DNA of 19,942 bases from Paracoccaceae bacterium (GTDB lineage: Bacteria; Pseudomonadota; Alphaproteobacteria; Rhodobacterales; Rhodobacteraceae), in the NCBI GenBank assembly GCA_021648225.1, contig JAKITE010000038.1:1-19942 (forward strand), written 5' to 3'. The notes beneath the pieces were generated by a model, which was given only the letters and a program-made list of their open reading frames with translations, made no database searches and was not told where the DNA came from. The position numbers and the translations under genes were made by a program. Within the stretch, counting starts at the first letter, position 1, and each line of letters opens with the position of its first letter. Shown in pieces: positions 6,931-13,911 of this stretch.

Positions 6931-8274
6931 ATGACCAATGAGCAAGATTTTATAAATGCCAGCCGGTTTGGCTATGGCATACGTCCGGATGAAACTGTTT
7001 TTACAGCGGGGCTGCTGGCGCAGATGCAAAGCGTTGATCCCGCCGATACAGCGCTGCCCTATCCCGATACCGAGGCCCGCCGGTTGGCGCTGGTTTCCTT
7101 GCGGCAAATTCGGCGTGAGCACGGCGGTGATTCGCAGGAATTCAAAGACCTGCGACAGGAAATGCGTCTTGGGGTGAACGAGGATTTTCGCCGCCTGTTA
7201 TTAAGGCCACTGCTTAGCCCGCGCGGTTTTCGCGAACGGATTTTTGCCTTTTGGCTGGATCATTTTTCGGTGGCACCTAATCAATTTAATTCCCAGATAT
7301 TGCTGGGTGGGTATTTCGAAGATGCCATTCGCCCTAATTTAACCGGTAAGTTTGCCGATCTGCTAAAGGCAGTGGTCACCCATCCGTCGATGATATTGTT
7401 TCTGGATCAAAACGCATCGGTCGGGCCAAATTCACGGGCTGGAAAGCGGCGCGAAGCTGGGTTGAATGAAAATCTGGCGCGCGAGATTCTGGAATTGCAT
7501 ACCTTGGGGGTTGATGGTGCGTATTCGCAAGATGATGTGCGCCAGTTTGCCGAATTACTGACCGGGCTTACGGTTACGCTGGAAGGTGTCGAATTCAACC
7601 CTGCCATTGCCGAACCGGGGGCGGAGACCATTTTGGGCAAAACCTATGGTGCGGGGGATGCCAGCCTTGAAAATATCTTTGAATTTCTTGAGGATCTGGC
7701 GATTAACCCCACCACGGCAATGCATCTGGCGCGAAAACTTGCAGTGCATTTTGTCGGGCCGGAACCGGATGCGGATTACGTGAGCGCCATGGCGGATGCC
7801 TATCTTGCCAGTGATGGCGCGCTAATCGCGCTTTATGATGTGCTGTTAAACCATAAGGCTGCGCAAACCCCGTTGGGGCAAAAAGCCCGTTTGCCGTTTG
7901 AATATATGGTGTGCTGTATGCGGGCGATTGATGTTTCTGCTGAAATTATCCAGAACCTTGATGTCCGCGAACTGGTGTCGGGGTTTTACGGGCCGTTGGT
8001 TGGCATGGGTCAACCGCCGTTTCGCCCAACCGGCCCTGATGGCTGGGATGAAGCACTGGAAGCATGGATCACCCCGCCAACTCTGGCCGCCCGTATTAAC
8101 TGGGCCGGAGATCTGGCCCAGACCCTCGCCGCTGATATAGACCCGATAAAACTGTTGGAAATCGTGCTGGGGCCGCTTGCAACTGATGAACTTGGCGTTG
8201 CGGTGGCAGCGGTTGACCAAAAATGGGAAGGGGTCGCCTTGATGCTGATCTCCCCCACATTTATGCGCCGATAA
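6931..8274 (+). CDS. DUF1800 family protein
   Basis: 447-aa protein of the DUF1800 family. Family landmarks are the N-terminal ASRFGYGIRPDE, LRPLLSPRGFRERIFAFWLDHFSV, and HPSMILFLDQNASVGPNS. Next come GLNENLAREILELHTLGVDG and, towards the C-terminus, LPFEYMVCCMRA. The biochemical function of the family is unknown. No signal peptide is visible at the chosen start (ATG 6931, with AAAGGTG upstream). The downstream partner DUF1501 has a Tat signal, so either this protein is cytoplasmic or it leaves the cell piggyback. It is separated from DUF1501 by ten bases, and the two families commonly occur as adjacent pairs. Confidence 0.92.
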   Translation: MTNEQDFINASRFGYGIRPDETVFTAGLLAQMQSVDPADTALPYPDTEARRLALVSLRQIRREHGGDSQEFKDLRQEMRLGVNEDFRRLLLRPLLSPRGFRERIFAFWLDHFSVAPNQFNSQILLGGYFEDAIRPNLTGKFADLLKAVVTHPSMILFLDQNASVGPNSRAGKRREAGLNENLAREILELHTLGVDGAYSQDDVRQFAELLTGLTVTLEGVEFNPAIAEPGAETILGKTYGAGDASLENIFEFLEDLAINPTTAMHLARKLAVHFVGPEPDADYVSAMADAYLASDGALIALYDVLLNHKAAQTPLGQKARLPFEYMVCCMRAIDVSAEIIQNLDVRELVSGFYGPLVGMGQPPFRPTGPDGWDEALEAWITPPTLAARINWAGDLAQTLAADIDPIKLLEIVLGPLATDELGVAVAAVDQKWEGVALMLISPTFMRR

Positions 8275-8284
8275 GGAGGCCGTC

Positions 8285-9469
8285 ATGACCCTTTCAAGAA
8301 GAAAATTTATCAGCCAGACCGTGGCGCTTGGCTGTTCTGCCGCTGCGTCGCCTTTGCTAACACCGGTAACCTTTGCCGCAACCCCCGGTGAAAACCGGCT
8401 TGTGGTGATTATTCTGCGCGGTGCCATGGACGGGTTGGATGTTGTGCAGCCTTACGGCGACCCCGATTTGGCGCAATGGCGGCCAAACCTGATTGCCGGC
8501 GAGGCTGCGGGCAGCATTGACCTTGACGGGTTCTTTTCCCTGAATAAAGGCTTGGCGGACCTGATGCCGCTTTGGCGCGCCGGAGAGCTGTCTTTTGCCC
8601 ATGCGGTTTCAACGCCGTATCGCGATAAACGCAGCCATTTTGATGGGCAAGACCTGTTGGAAAATGGCGGTGGCAATGCTGATGCCAGCCTGACAGCTGC
8701 GGGGGATGGCTGGTTGAACCGAGTGCTTTCCCTGATGCCCGATACCCATGTCGAAACCGCGTTTGCGGTGGGGCGTGAACGGTTGTTATTGCTGGAAGGC
8801 GCGCAGGATCATTCCATCTGGAGCCCCGAATCCGCGCTTGACCTGTCCCCACAAGCAGAGCGATTGCTGAACCAGATTTATGGCAGTGACGCACTGTTCA
8901 CCGAGACCGTGCAGATGGCCATGGACCTGTCCAAAACCAATGACACAATGGATATGGGGCGCGGGCGCAACGGGCCTATCCGGGCTTTGGCGCAGTTTAC
9001 AGCGGATAAGCTGAATGATGCTTCGCGTATTGCCGCGTTTTCTGTGGGCGGCTGGGATACGCATAATAACCAAAGCCGCAGCATGGGCAACGCGATGGAG
9101 CAATTATCCGAGGCGATTTTGATTTTGAAAAACCGGCTTGGCAATAATTGGCAACGCACCACGGTGATGGCAATAACCGAATTTGGCCGGACTGTGGCTG
9201 AAAACGGGTCTATGGGCACGGATCACGGAACCGGCGGGGCAATGCTAATGGCTGGCGGGGCGCTGAAAGGCCGCAAGGTAATGACCGATTGGCCGGGGCT
9301 GGATGAATCCGACCTGTATCAAAACCGCGACTTGATGCCGACCAGCGATGTGCGCCGCTATGCGGGCTGGGTGCTGCGCGATATGTTCGGGATACCTTTA
9401 TCGGAACTTGGCAATATTGTTTTCCCGGGGGTAGATTTTGGCGACTCGCCGGGGATTATCGCCGGATAA
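8285..9469 (+). CDS. DUF1501 family protein with Tat signal
   Basis: 394-aa protein of the DUF1501 family, distantly related to sulfatases and alkaline phosphatases. The N-terminus carries a twin-arginine motif, SRRKFIS (4-10), then a hydrophobic stretch ending near TFAA, so export of a folded, possibly metal-bound protein is expected. Recognisable blocks are VVIILRGAMDGLDVVQPYGD, FAHAVSTPYRDKRSHFDGQD, GGWDTHNNQ, TEFGRTVAENGSMGTDHGTG and GGALKGRKV. The conserved Asp/His positions suit a metal site. Translation is probably strong and coupled: AAGGAGG (8273-8279) overlaps the DUF1800 stop. The last codons form part of a hairpin that encloses the stop codon. Confidence 0.92.
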   Translation: MTLSRRKFISQTVALGCSAAASPLLTPVTFAATPGENRLVVIILRGAMDGLDVVQPYGDPDLAQWRPNLIAGEAAGSIDLDGFFSLNKGLADLMPLWRAGELSFAHAVSTPYRDKRSHFDGQDLLENGGGNADASLTAAGDGWLNRVLSLMPDTHVETAFAVGRERLLLLEGAQDHSIWSPESALDLSPQAERLLNQIYGSDALFTETVQMAMDLSKTNDTMDMGRGRNGPIRALAQFTADKLNDASRIAAFSVGGWDTHNNQSRSMGNAMEQLSEAILILKNRLGNNWQRTTVMAITEFGRTVAENGSMGTDHGTGGAMLMAGGALKGRKVMTDWPGLDESDLYQNRDLMPTSDVRRYAGWVLRDMFGIPLSELGNIVFPGVDFGDSPGIIAG

Positions 9470-9476
9470 TTCCGGC
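9461..9476 (+). other. perfect hairpin with the DUF1501 stop codon in its loop
   Basis: Arms GCCGGA (9461-9466) and TCCGGC (9471-9476) enclose TAAT, and the stop codon TAA is 9467-9469. It lies 6 bases before the conserved box of the 3' repeat. Confidence 0.6.
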
Positions 9477-9482
9477 GGGGCT

Positions 9483-9543
9483 CCGAGCGTAGCGAGGCCA
9501 TGCCCAAGTGTTGCGCTGTGATCCTGCAAGGATCATGGTGCAG
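9483..9543 (+). repeat. family 1 box-plus-hairpin 3' element, copy A
   Basis: The conserved box CCGAGCGTAGCGAGGCCATG (9483-9502) starts 13 bases after the DUF1501 stop. It is followed by a long hairpin with arms 9511-9525 and 9529-9543 and loop GCA; the inner seven pairs are TGATCCT/AGGATCA. Four of the outer pairs are G-U on the + strand and would be A-C mismatches on the other strand, which favours an RNA read from +. The box recurs at 18159-18178 and, inverted, at 18305-18324, each time with a different hairpin. This could be a structured 3' UTR, a small RNA, or a mobile hairpin element. Confidence 0.7.
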
Positions 9544-9575
9544 TGCGCGGGAGGGTTTGTTTTCAAATAACCAAG

Positions 9576-9680
9576 GCTCCCGCAGTCCAGCGGCGTTTTT
9601 GCTGGCGCAAAAAACCACTTCCCTTTGGGCTTGGCCCTCGGCTTCGCCTTCGGGTTTTTTTGAGTATTCGGGCAACAAAG
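9576..9680 (+). repeat. dispersed hairpin repeat, family 2, copy 2
   Basis: This shares its order of blocks with the element at 4175-4293: GCTCCCGCAGTCCAGCG, a perfect hairpin (TTTTTGC 9596-9602, GCAAAAA 9607-9613), CTTCCCTTTGGGCTTGGCC, CTCGGCTTCGCC, and GAGTATTCGGGCAACAAAG. The hairpin arms differ completely from copy 1 but are again perfectly paired. Its first bases (CTCCCGC 9577-9583) can also pair with GCGGGAG 9547-9553 just before it, linking it to copy A of family 1. Confidence 0.7.
9635..9661 (+). terminator. candidate intrinsic terminator for the DUF1800/DUF1501 transcript
   Basis: CCC (9635-9637) and GGG (9652-9654) flank an inner GGC-TTC-GCC stem with a small internal loop, followed at once by seven T (9655-9661). 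It is the T-rich part of family 2 copy 2. The stem is imperfect, so strength is uncertain. Confidence 0.5.
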
Positions 9681-9701
9681 AAGCCGGACAGATTGCCGGA
9701 C

Positions 9702-9992
9702 CTAGCGATCATCCTCGGATGGCCATGCGGCCCAAGGGAAGGGTTTGGTGTTGGTTTCAACCGTTTGAAAACGCACAACGTCGCGGAACCATTTGCTTAG
9801 GGACTTGCCAAAATCTGTCAGGCCCTGGTTTTTTTCGCTTTTGAACAGCAGCCAGAAAAATTGCACGATGGCAACAACCGCAAGCACCGTAACTGCTACG
9901 TTAAGCAGGATCATGAATATCACCATAAACAGGCCTCGCATCCAGACGCTTTTGCGGCGTTCTGATTCGTGATCGTTGCTAAGCGTTTCCAT
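9702..9992 (-). CDS. DUF4389 domain membrane protein
   Basis: 96-aa protein with one long or two short membrane segments (about residues 19-48, MRGLFMVIFMILLNVAVTVLA...). The family-typical tail has FGKSLSKWFRDVVRFQT and TKPFPW. It matches DUF4389, small membrane proteins of unknown function; some family members are described as lipase-associated. The start at ATG 9992 is set by AGGAG (9999-10003) six bases upstream; an in-frame ATG at 10025 would add 11 residues without such a site. It is transcribed alone, convergent with the DUF1501 gene. Confidence 0.8.
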   Translation of the reverse strand: METLSNDHESERRKSVWMRGLFMVIFMILLNVAVTVLAVVAIVQFFWLLFKSEKNQGLTDFGKSLSKWFRDVVRFQTVETNTKPFPWAAWPSEDDR

Positions 9993-10082
9993 TTTAATCT
10001 CCTGTCTAAGTTCTAAGATGGACATGTTAGTACTGTTTACATATAGGTTTTTGACGGGGTTTCAATAGGGGGCGTAAATTTT

Positions 10083-10508
10083 TTACAAAACCCCGAGGTT
10101 GGCCAGTTGGGCTTGTAATTCAATGGGGAGTTCCTCAACACCTTCCACAAAAGGCGTGGTATCGCGCGGGGCGTCGTTAACGGCCAAATACCGCCAGCCT
10201 TGAAACGGGCGGCGTGGTTGCGGCACGGTTTGCATCAATTGCGGATTGAGGACAATGCCGCAGCGGCGGATGCCGTCCTGGGTGATGACTTCGTCAAGGC
10301 GGATGATTTTTTGATGGGCCAGAACATTGCCTTTGATCACCCAATAGATCGAGCCGCCTTGCAGCAATTCAGCCGCGCGTTTTGGCCACATACGGGTGAC
10401 GTGGCGTGGTTCTGCCCCGGTTTTGGCCATTTGTTCAGCCTGCCACGCGGCTTTGGTTGCCACGCTTTCCGAACCAACGCTAAGTTTCACCAGATGCAGT
10501 TTTGCCAT
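10083..10508 (-). CDS. DUF1489 family protein
   Basis: 141-aa cytoplasmic protein of DUF1489, a conserved, mainly alphaproteobacterial family without known function. Landmarks are HVTRMWPKRAAELLQGGSIYWVIKG (about 36-60), a central CGIVLNPQLMQT, and RRPFQGWRYLAVNDAP. The length is typical. ATG 10508 has AAAGGGGGT just upstream. The gene is divergent from nrdJ across 124 bases; its 5' region includes the palindrome at 10518-10538, which abuts its ribosome binding site. Confidence 0.9.
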   Translation of the reverse strand: MAKLHLVKLSVGSESVATKAAWQAEQMAKTGAEPRHVTRMWPKRAAELLQGGSIYWVIKGNVLAHQKIIRLDEVITQDGIRRCGIVLNPQLMQTVPQPRRPFQGWRYLAVNDAPRDTTPFVEGVEELPIELQAQLANLGVL

Positions 10509-10517
10509 ATTACCCCC

Positions 10518-10538
10518 TTTGCCTGTCTAACAGGCAAA
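10518..10538. promoter_or_regulatory. perfect palindrome between DUF1489 and nrdJ
   Basis: Nine-base arms TTTGCCTGT (10518-10526) and ACAGGCAAA (10530-10538) are separated by CTA. It could be a dimeric repressor operator for either gene. If transcribed from the - strand it would be a hairpin whose 3' arm touches the DUF1489 Shine-Dalgarno sequence. I do not recognise the motif as LexA, FNR/FnrL, NrdR or Fur. Confidence 0.6.
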
Positions 10539-10570
10539 CCGGATTCGCCAAGTGGTTTCTTGTTTTGTTC

Positions 10571-10599
10571 TTGAAAAAAACAATATCGCGCCGTAGTTT
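10571..10599 (+). promoter_or_regulatory. candidate nrdJ promoter
   Basis: TTGAAA (10571-10576) matches the sigma70 -35 at five of six positions. It is followed after 17 bases by TAGTTT (10594-10599), a poor -10. The start would lie about 25-30 bases before the GTG. An inverted repeat, TTGTTTT (10560-10566) and AAAACAA (10577-10583), overlaps the -35. Confidence 0.3.
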
Positions 10600-10632
10600 G
10601 AACGCCTGCACCCTGAAACGCGAGGATCAATT

Positions 10633-12930
10633 GTGAACAAAACCGCCAATATCACCGCCCAAAAATGGCAAGAAATCTCGGTTGATGTTTTGCGTGAAAA
10701 ATACGCCAAAGGTGATGAGCAAAAACTGGATGCAGATGCCATGGTTGCGGCCATTCGTGCGCGGGTGGCGCGGGCTTTGGCGGCGGTGGAATCTGCCCCT
10801 GCCAAGCATGAAACAGCCTTTTTGGAGGCGCAGGAAAAAGGCTTTATTGCCGGTGGCCGGGTGAATTCTGCGGCCGGTGCAGGCATTAAAAACGTTACCC
10901 TGATCAACTGTTTTGTGCAGCCTGTTGGCGATAGTGTTTCGGGCACCGTGGATGGTAAGGTGGGTATTTATCATGCCCTGCGCCAAGCTGCGGAAACCAT
11001 GCGGCGCGGTGGCGGGGTTGGTTATGATTTCTCCAGCATCCGGCCGCGCGGGGCCAAGGTTGCGGGCACCAATTCCTCAGCCTCGGGGCCGGTTTCCTAT
11101 ATGCATGTATTTAACCAAAGCTGCGCCACGGTTGAATCTGCGGGGGCGCGACGCGGCGCACAGATGGGGGTTTTACGGGTTGATCATCCGGATATCGAGG
11201 AATTTATTTCGGCCAAACGCACCAAAGGGCAATTGTCGAATTTCAACATTTCTGTGGGGGTTAGCGATGATTTCATGCAGGCAGTGGACAAAAACGCAGA
11301 TTTTGATCTGGTGCATAAGGCCGAACCGGTTGAAAGCACGGGCAAGGCCGGTGATTTATGGATTTATAAAACTGTAAATGCGCGCGCGCTTTGGGCGACC
11401 ATCATGCGCAATACTTACGAGGCCGCCGAACCCGGCATTTTGTTTCTGGACCGCATCAATGCGGAAAACAATCTGCATTACTGCGAGGTGATCGAGGCGA
11501 CCAACCCTTGTGGAGAAATCCCGATTCCCGATCATGGCTGTTGTTGTTTGGGCAGCATGAACCTAACGCGGTTTGTGCGCGATCCGTTTGGCAATGCGAC
11601 ATTTGATTTTGACGGGTTCATAGGCGTGGTGACCACAGCGGTGCGGATGCTGGACAATGTGCTGGATGCCACGGTTTGGCCGTTGGAAGAGCAAGCTGCC
11701 GAGGCGGCAAATAAACGCCGCATCGGGCTGGGATATACCGGTTTGGGTGATGCGCTGATTATGTTGGGCCTGCGGTATGACAGTGGTGAGGCGCGGGAAT
11801 TTGCTGCGGATTTGACGCGGCAAATGCGCGATGCGGCCTATCGTGCCAGCATTGCTTTGGCGCAGGAAAAAGGGGCGTTTCCGTTGTTTGAGGCGGAGGA
11901 ATTTTTGCAATCGGGCATGGCAAAGCGTTTGCCTGATGATATTCGTGCGGCAATTGCCGGGCATGGTTTGCGGAACTCGCATCTGCTTTCCATTGCCCCG
12001 ACGGGGACAATTTCCCTTGCGTTTGGCGATAATTGTTCGGGCGGCATCGAACCGGCATTTTCGTGGTTTTACGACCGCAAAAAACGCAGTGCTGATGATG
12101 AGCTGATAAGTTATCGCATGGAAGACCACGCCTATCGGATTTATCGCGAAACCGGCGGTGATATTGACAATCTGCCCGAAAGCTTTGTCGGGGCGATGGA
12201 TATTGCCGCGCTGGATCATATGAAAATGCAGGCGGTGATTCAGCCCTATATTTGCGCAGCGATTTCCAAAACCGTGAATGTGCCTGTGGATTTTGCGTTT
12301 GAAGCCTTTGAGGATCTGTATTTGGCAGCTTGGAAAGCCGGCCTCAAGGGGATTACAACTTATCGACCCAACGATGTGACCGGCTCTGTTCTGTCGCTAT
12401 CGGTTGACACGCCCACAGACATGAGCGCCCCGATGGACCGGCCAGCGCAACTGGAAGGCAATACCTATAAAATTCGCTGGCCCGAAAGCGAACATGCGAT
12501 TTATATCACCATTAATGACGTGGTTTCGGATGGCAAGCGGCGGCCTTTCGAAGTGTTTATCAATTCCAAAAATATGGAGCATTTTGCCTGGACCGTGGCG
12601 TTAACACGGATGATTTCAGCGGTGTTTCGGCGCGGCGGTGATGTCAGCTTTGTGGTGGAGGAGCTGAAGGCGGTGTTTGACCCGCGCGGCGGCGCGTGGA
12701 TGGGGGGCAAATATATTCCGTCTATTCTGGCGGCGATTGGCGGCGTGATCGAGGAACATCTGGTGGCGATCGGGTTTATGGAGGCCGGTGCTGCGCTAAA
12801 GGCAGACCCCGAAGCGCAGGTTTCAGTGCAACCGCGCGGGCCTGCTTGCCCCAAATGCGGTCAATATGCTATGCGGATGGCCGAGGGTTGTATGACTTGC
12901 GCGGAATGCGGGCATAGCAAATGCGGGTGA
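10633..12930 (+). CDS. nrdJ: adenosylcobalamin-dependent (class II) ribonucleotide reductase
   Basis: 765-aa enzyme that reduces ribonucleotides to deoxyribonucleotides using a thiyl radical generated from B12, in or without oxygen. Key residues: Cys93 (NCFVQPVGDS) and Cys468 (GDNCSGG), the probable substrate-reducing pair; NPCGE (291-295) with probable radical Cys293; and the phosphate-binding APTGTIS (455-461). A C-terminal cysteine cluster (Cys739, 742, 753, 756, 759, 764) forms a zinc-ribbon-like tail and may also shuttle electrons. No N-terminal ATP cone is obvious. The start is GTG 10633 with AGGA about six bases upstream. No cobalamin riboswitch is recognisable in the 124-base upstream gap. 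nrdAB and other RNR genes are not in the window, so whether this is the only RNR cannot be told. Confidence 0.95.
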   Translation: MNKTANITAQKWQEISVDVLREKYAKGDEQKLDADAMVAAIRARVARALAAVESAPAKHETAFLEAQEKGFIAGGRVNSAAGAGIKNVTLINCFVQPVGDSVSGTVDGKVGIYHALRQAAETMRRGGGVGYDFSSIRPRGAKVAGTNSSASGPVSYMHVFNQSCATVESAGARRGAQMGVLRVDHPDIEEFISAKRTKGQLSNFNISVGVSDDFMQAVDKNADFDLVHKAEPVESTGKAGDLWIYKTVNARALWATIMRNTYEAAEPGILFLDRINAENNLHYCEVIEATNPCGEIPIPDHGCCCLGSMNLTRFVRDPFGNATFDFDGFIGVVTTAVRMLDNVLDATVWPLEEQAAEAANKRRIGLGYTGLGDALIMLGLRYDSGEAREFAADLTRQMRDAAYRASIALAQEKGAFPLFEAEEFLQSGMAKRLPDDIRAAIAGHGLRNSHLLSIAPTGTISLAFGDNCSGGIEPAFSWFYDRKKRSADDELISYRMEDHAYRIYRETGGDIDNLPESFVGAMDIAALDHMKMQAVIQPYICAAISKTVNVPVDFAFEAFEDLYLAAWKAGLKGITTYRPNDVTGSVLSLSVDTPTDMSAPMDRPAQLEGNTYKIRWPESEHAIYITINDVVSDGKRRPFEVFINSKNMEHFAWTVALTRMISAVFRRGGDVSFVVEELKAVFDPRGGAWMGGKYIPSILAAIGGVIEEHLVAIGFMEAGAALKADPEAQVSVQPRGPACPKCGQYAMRMAEGCMTCAECGHSKCG

Positions 12931-12948
12931 CGGGATAGAGGAGGGAAA

Positions 12949-13911
12949 ATGACAGGTTTTTGGCAGCGTTTGGCTTTTGCTTATGGCAGTGCCATCATCT
13001 TGATGTTTTTTTCCGAATACTTTTTTGTAAACGAAGCGCCGGTTAGCGAATTATTGCATGATCTGAATACCGAGCCATTATTGGCGATTCCCGCATTGCT
13101 AAGTTTTGCCGGGTTTTACACCTTGTTTACCTATCCGATGCTGGTGGCGCTTTCGCATTTTAATGTGCGCAGCCTGTCGGGGTTGCTGCTGGCGGGCGCA
13201 TTGTTTGGCTGGGCCACCGAAGGCATTACCATTCCGGTGATCTACGAATCTATTCCGTTTTCATTTATCTTTCCGAGCATTGGCTGGCATGCGCTGATTG
13301 ATGTGCTGCTGGGCTGGTATTTGCTGCGGCTGGCGATGCGTAAATTGGGCTGGCTGGCGCTGGGCGCGGTATTTATTCTGCTTGGCGTGGCTTGGGGCAT
13401 GTGGGCAACATGGTTTTGGGGACCAGAGGGCATGGCTCCGATCAGCCCGCAAGATTTTGAATTGCTGGCGGCGGTTACTGCCGGTTTCTGGCTGATGGGT
13501 ATGATCATGGCTGACAGGTTCGGGCGGGTCGAATTTAAGGTTTCAAAATGGGAGTTCGGGATGGTTGGCGCGATCTATCTGGGGCTGTTCTGGATTATGG
13601 CCATGCCCTATTTACCGCTGTCTTTGTTGATTTTGCCGCTGGTCGGGGCGACGCTGCTGGCGCTGTGGCGTGGGCAGGCAGGCGGGGGTGCTACGATATT
13701 GGCGCGTTTGCATCCGCAACGGCCCCGATGGTGGGCTTATGTGTTGGCATTGTTAACGCCGTTAAGTGCGGTGCTGGTCTATCCGCTGATGCTTGGGGGT
13801 AACTGGCAGGTGCCGACACAAAGCATTGTGGTAACATTGTTACTGGTGGCAACCCTGTGGTTTATCTGGGCGTTGGTGGCTCCGTTTATTCGTCGCCCCA
13901 AGCGGCCTTAA
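12949..13911 (+). CDS. polytopic membrane protein, function unknown
   Basis: 320-aa protein with roughly nine or ten hydrophobic helices (about residues 5-26, 43-68, 75-98, 106-129, 133-157, 169-187, 203-240 as two, 262-283 and 293-315). I do not recognise the family. The segment GWATEG followed by SIGWHALIDVLLGW has polar residues (Glu, His, Asp) within membrane helices and vaguely recalls CPBP-type intramembrane proteases, but the full CPBP motifs are absent. GAGGAGGGAAA directly before ATG 12949 is a strong ribosome binding site. The gene starts 18 bases after nrdJ and is probably cotranscribed with it. Its stop overlaps the convergent transporter gene. Confidence 0.8.
   Translation: MTGFWQRLAFAYGSAIILMFFSEYFFVNEAPVSELLHDLNTEPLLAIPALLSFAGFYTLFTYPMLVALSHFNVRSLSGLLLAGALFGWATEGITIPVIYESIPFSFIFPSIGWHALIDVLLGWYLLRLAMRKLGWLALGAVFILLGVAWGMWATWFWGPEGMAPISPQDFELLAAVTAGFWLMGMIMADRFGRVEFKVSKWEFGMVGAIYLGLFWIMAMPYLPLSLLILPLVGATLLALWRGQAGGGATILARLHPQRPRWWAYVLALLTPLSAVLVYPLMLGGNWQVPTQSIVVTLLLVATLWFIWALVAPFIRRPKRP

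Noticed and set aside
9483..9680. Repeats considered as a CRISPR array or tRNA cluster
   Set aside because: Copies are not regularly spaced, there are no unique equal-length spacers or cas genes, and no cloverleaf with a T-loop GTTCRA-type motif or CCA end is visible.
10004..10050. TGT-N11-ACA palindrome upstream of the DUF4389 gene as a PpsR/CrtJ site
   Set aside because: The known site has a 12-base spacer, and no photosynthesis gene is present.
10577..10593. ACAATATC before nrdJ considered as an NrdR box
   Set aside because: Only a half-site resembles the NrdR consensus, and no second box is found at the usual spacing.
10509..10632. Cobalamin riboswitch before nrdJ
   Set aside because: The gap is too short and lacks the B12-box GCCACTG-like core.
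11563..12219. 218-codon frame antisense to nrdJ
   Set aside because: Shadow of the reductase coding strand; composition is Arg/Gln-rich with no family features.
12949..13911. CPBP intramembrane protease assignment
   Set aside because: The paired EExxxR and FxxxH motifs are missing; only isolated Glu and HxxxD resemble the family.
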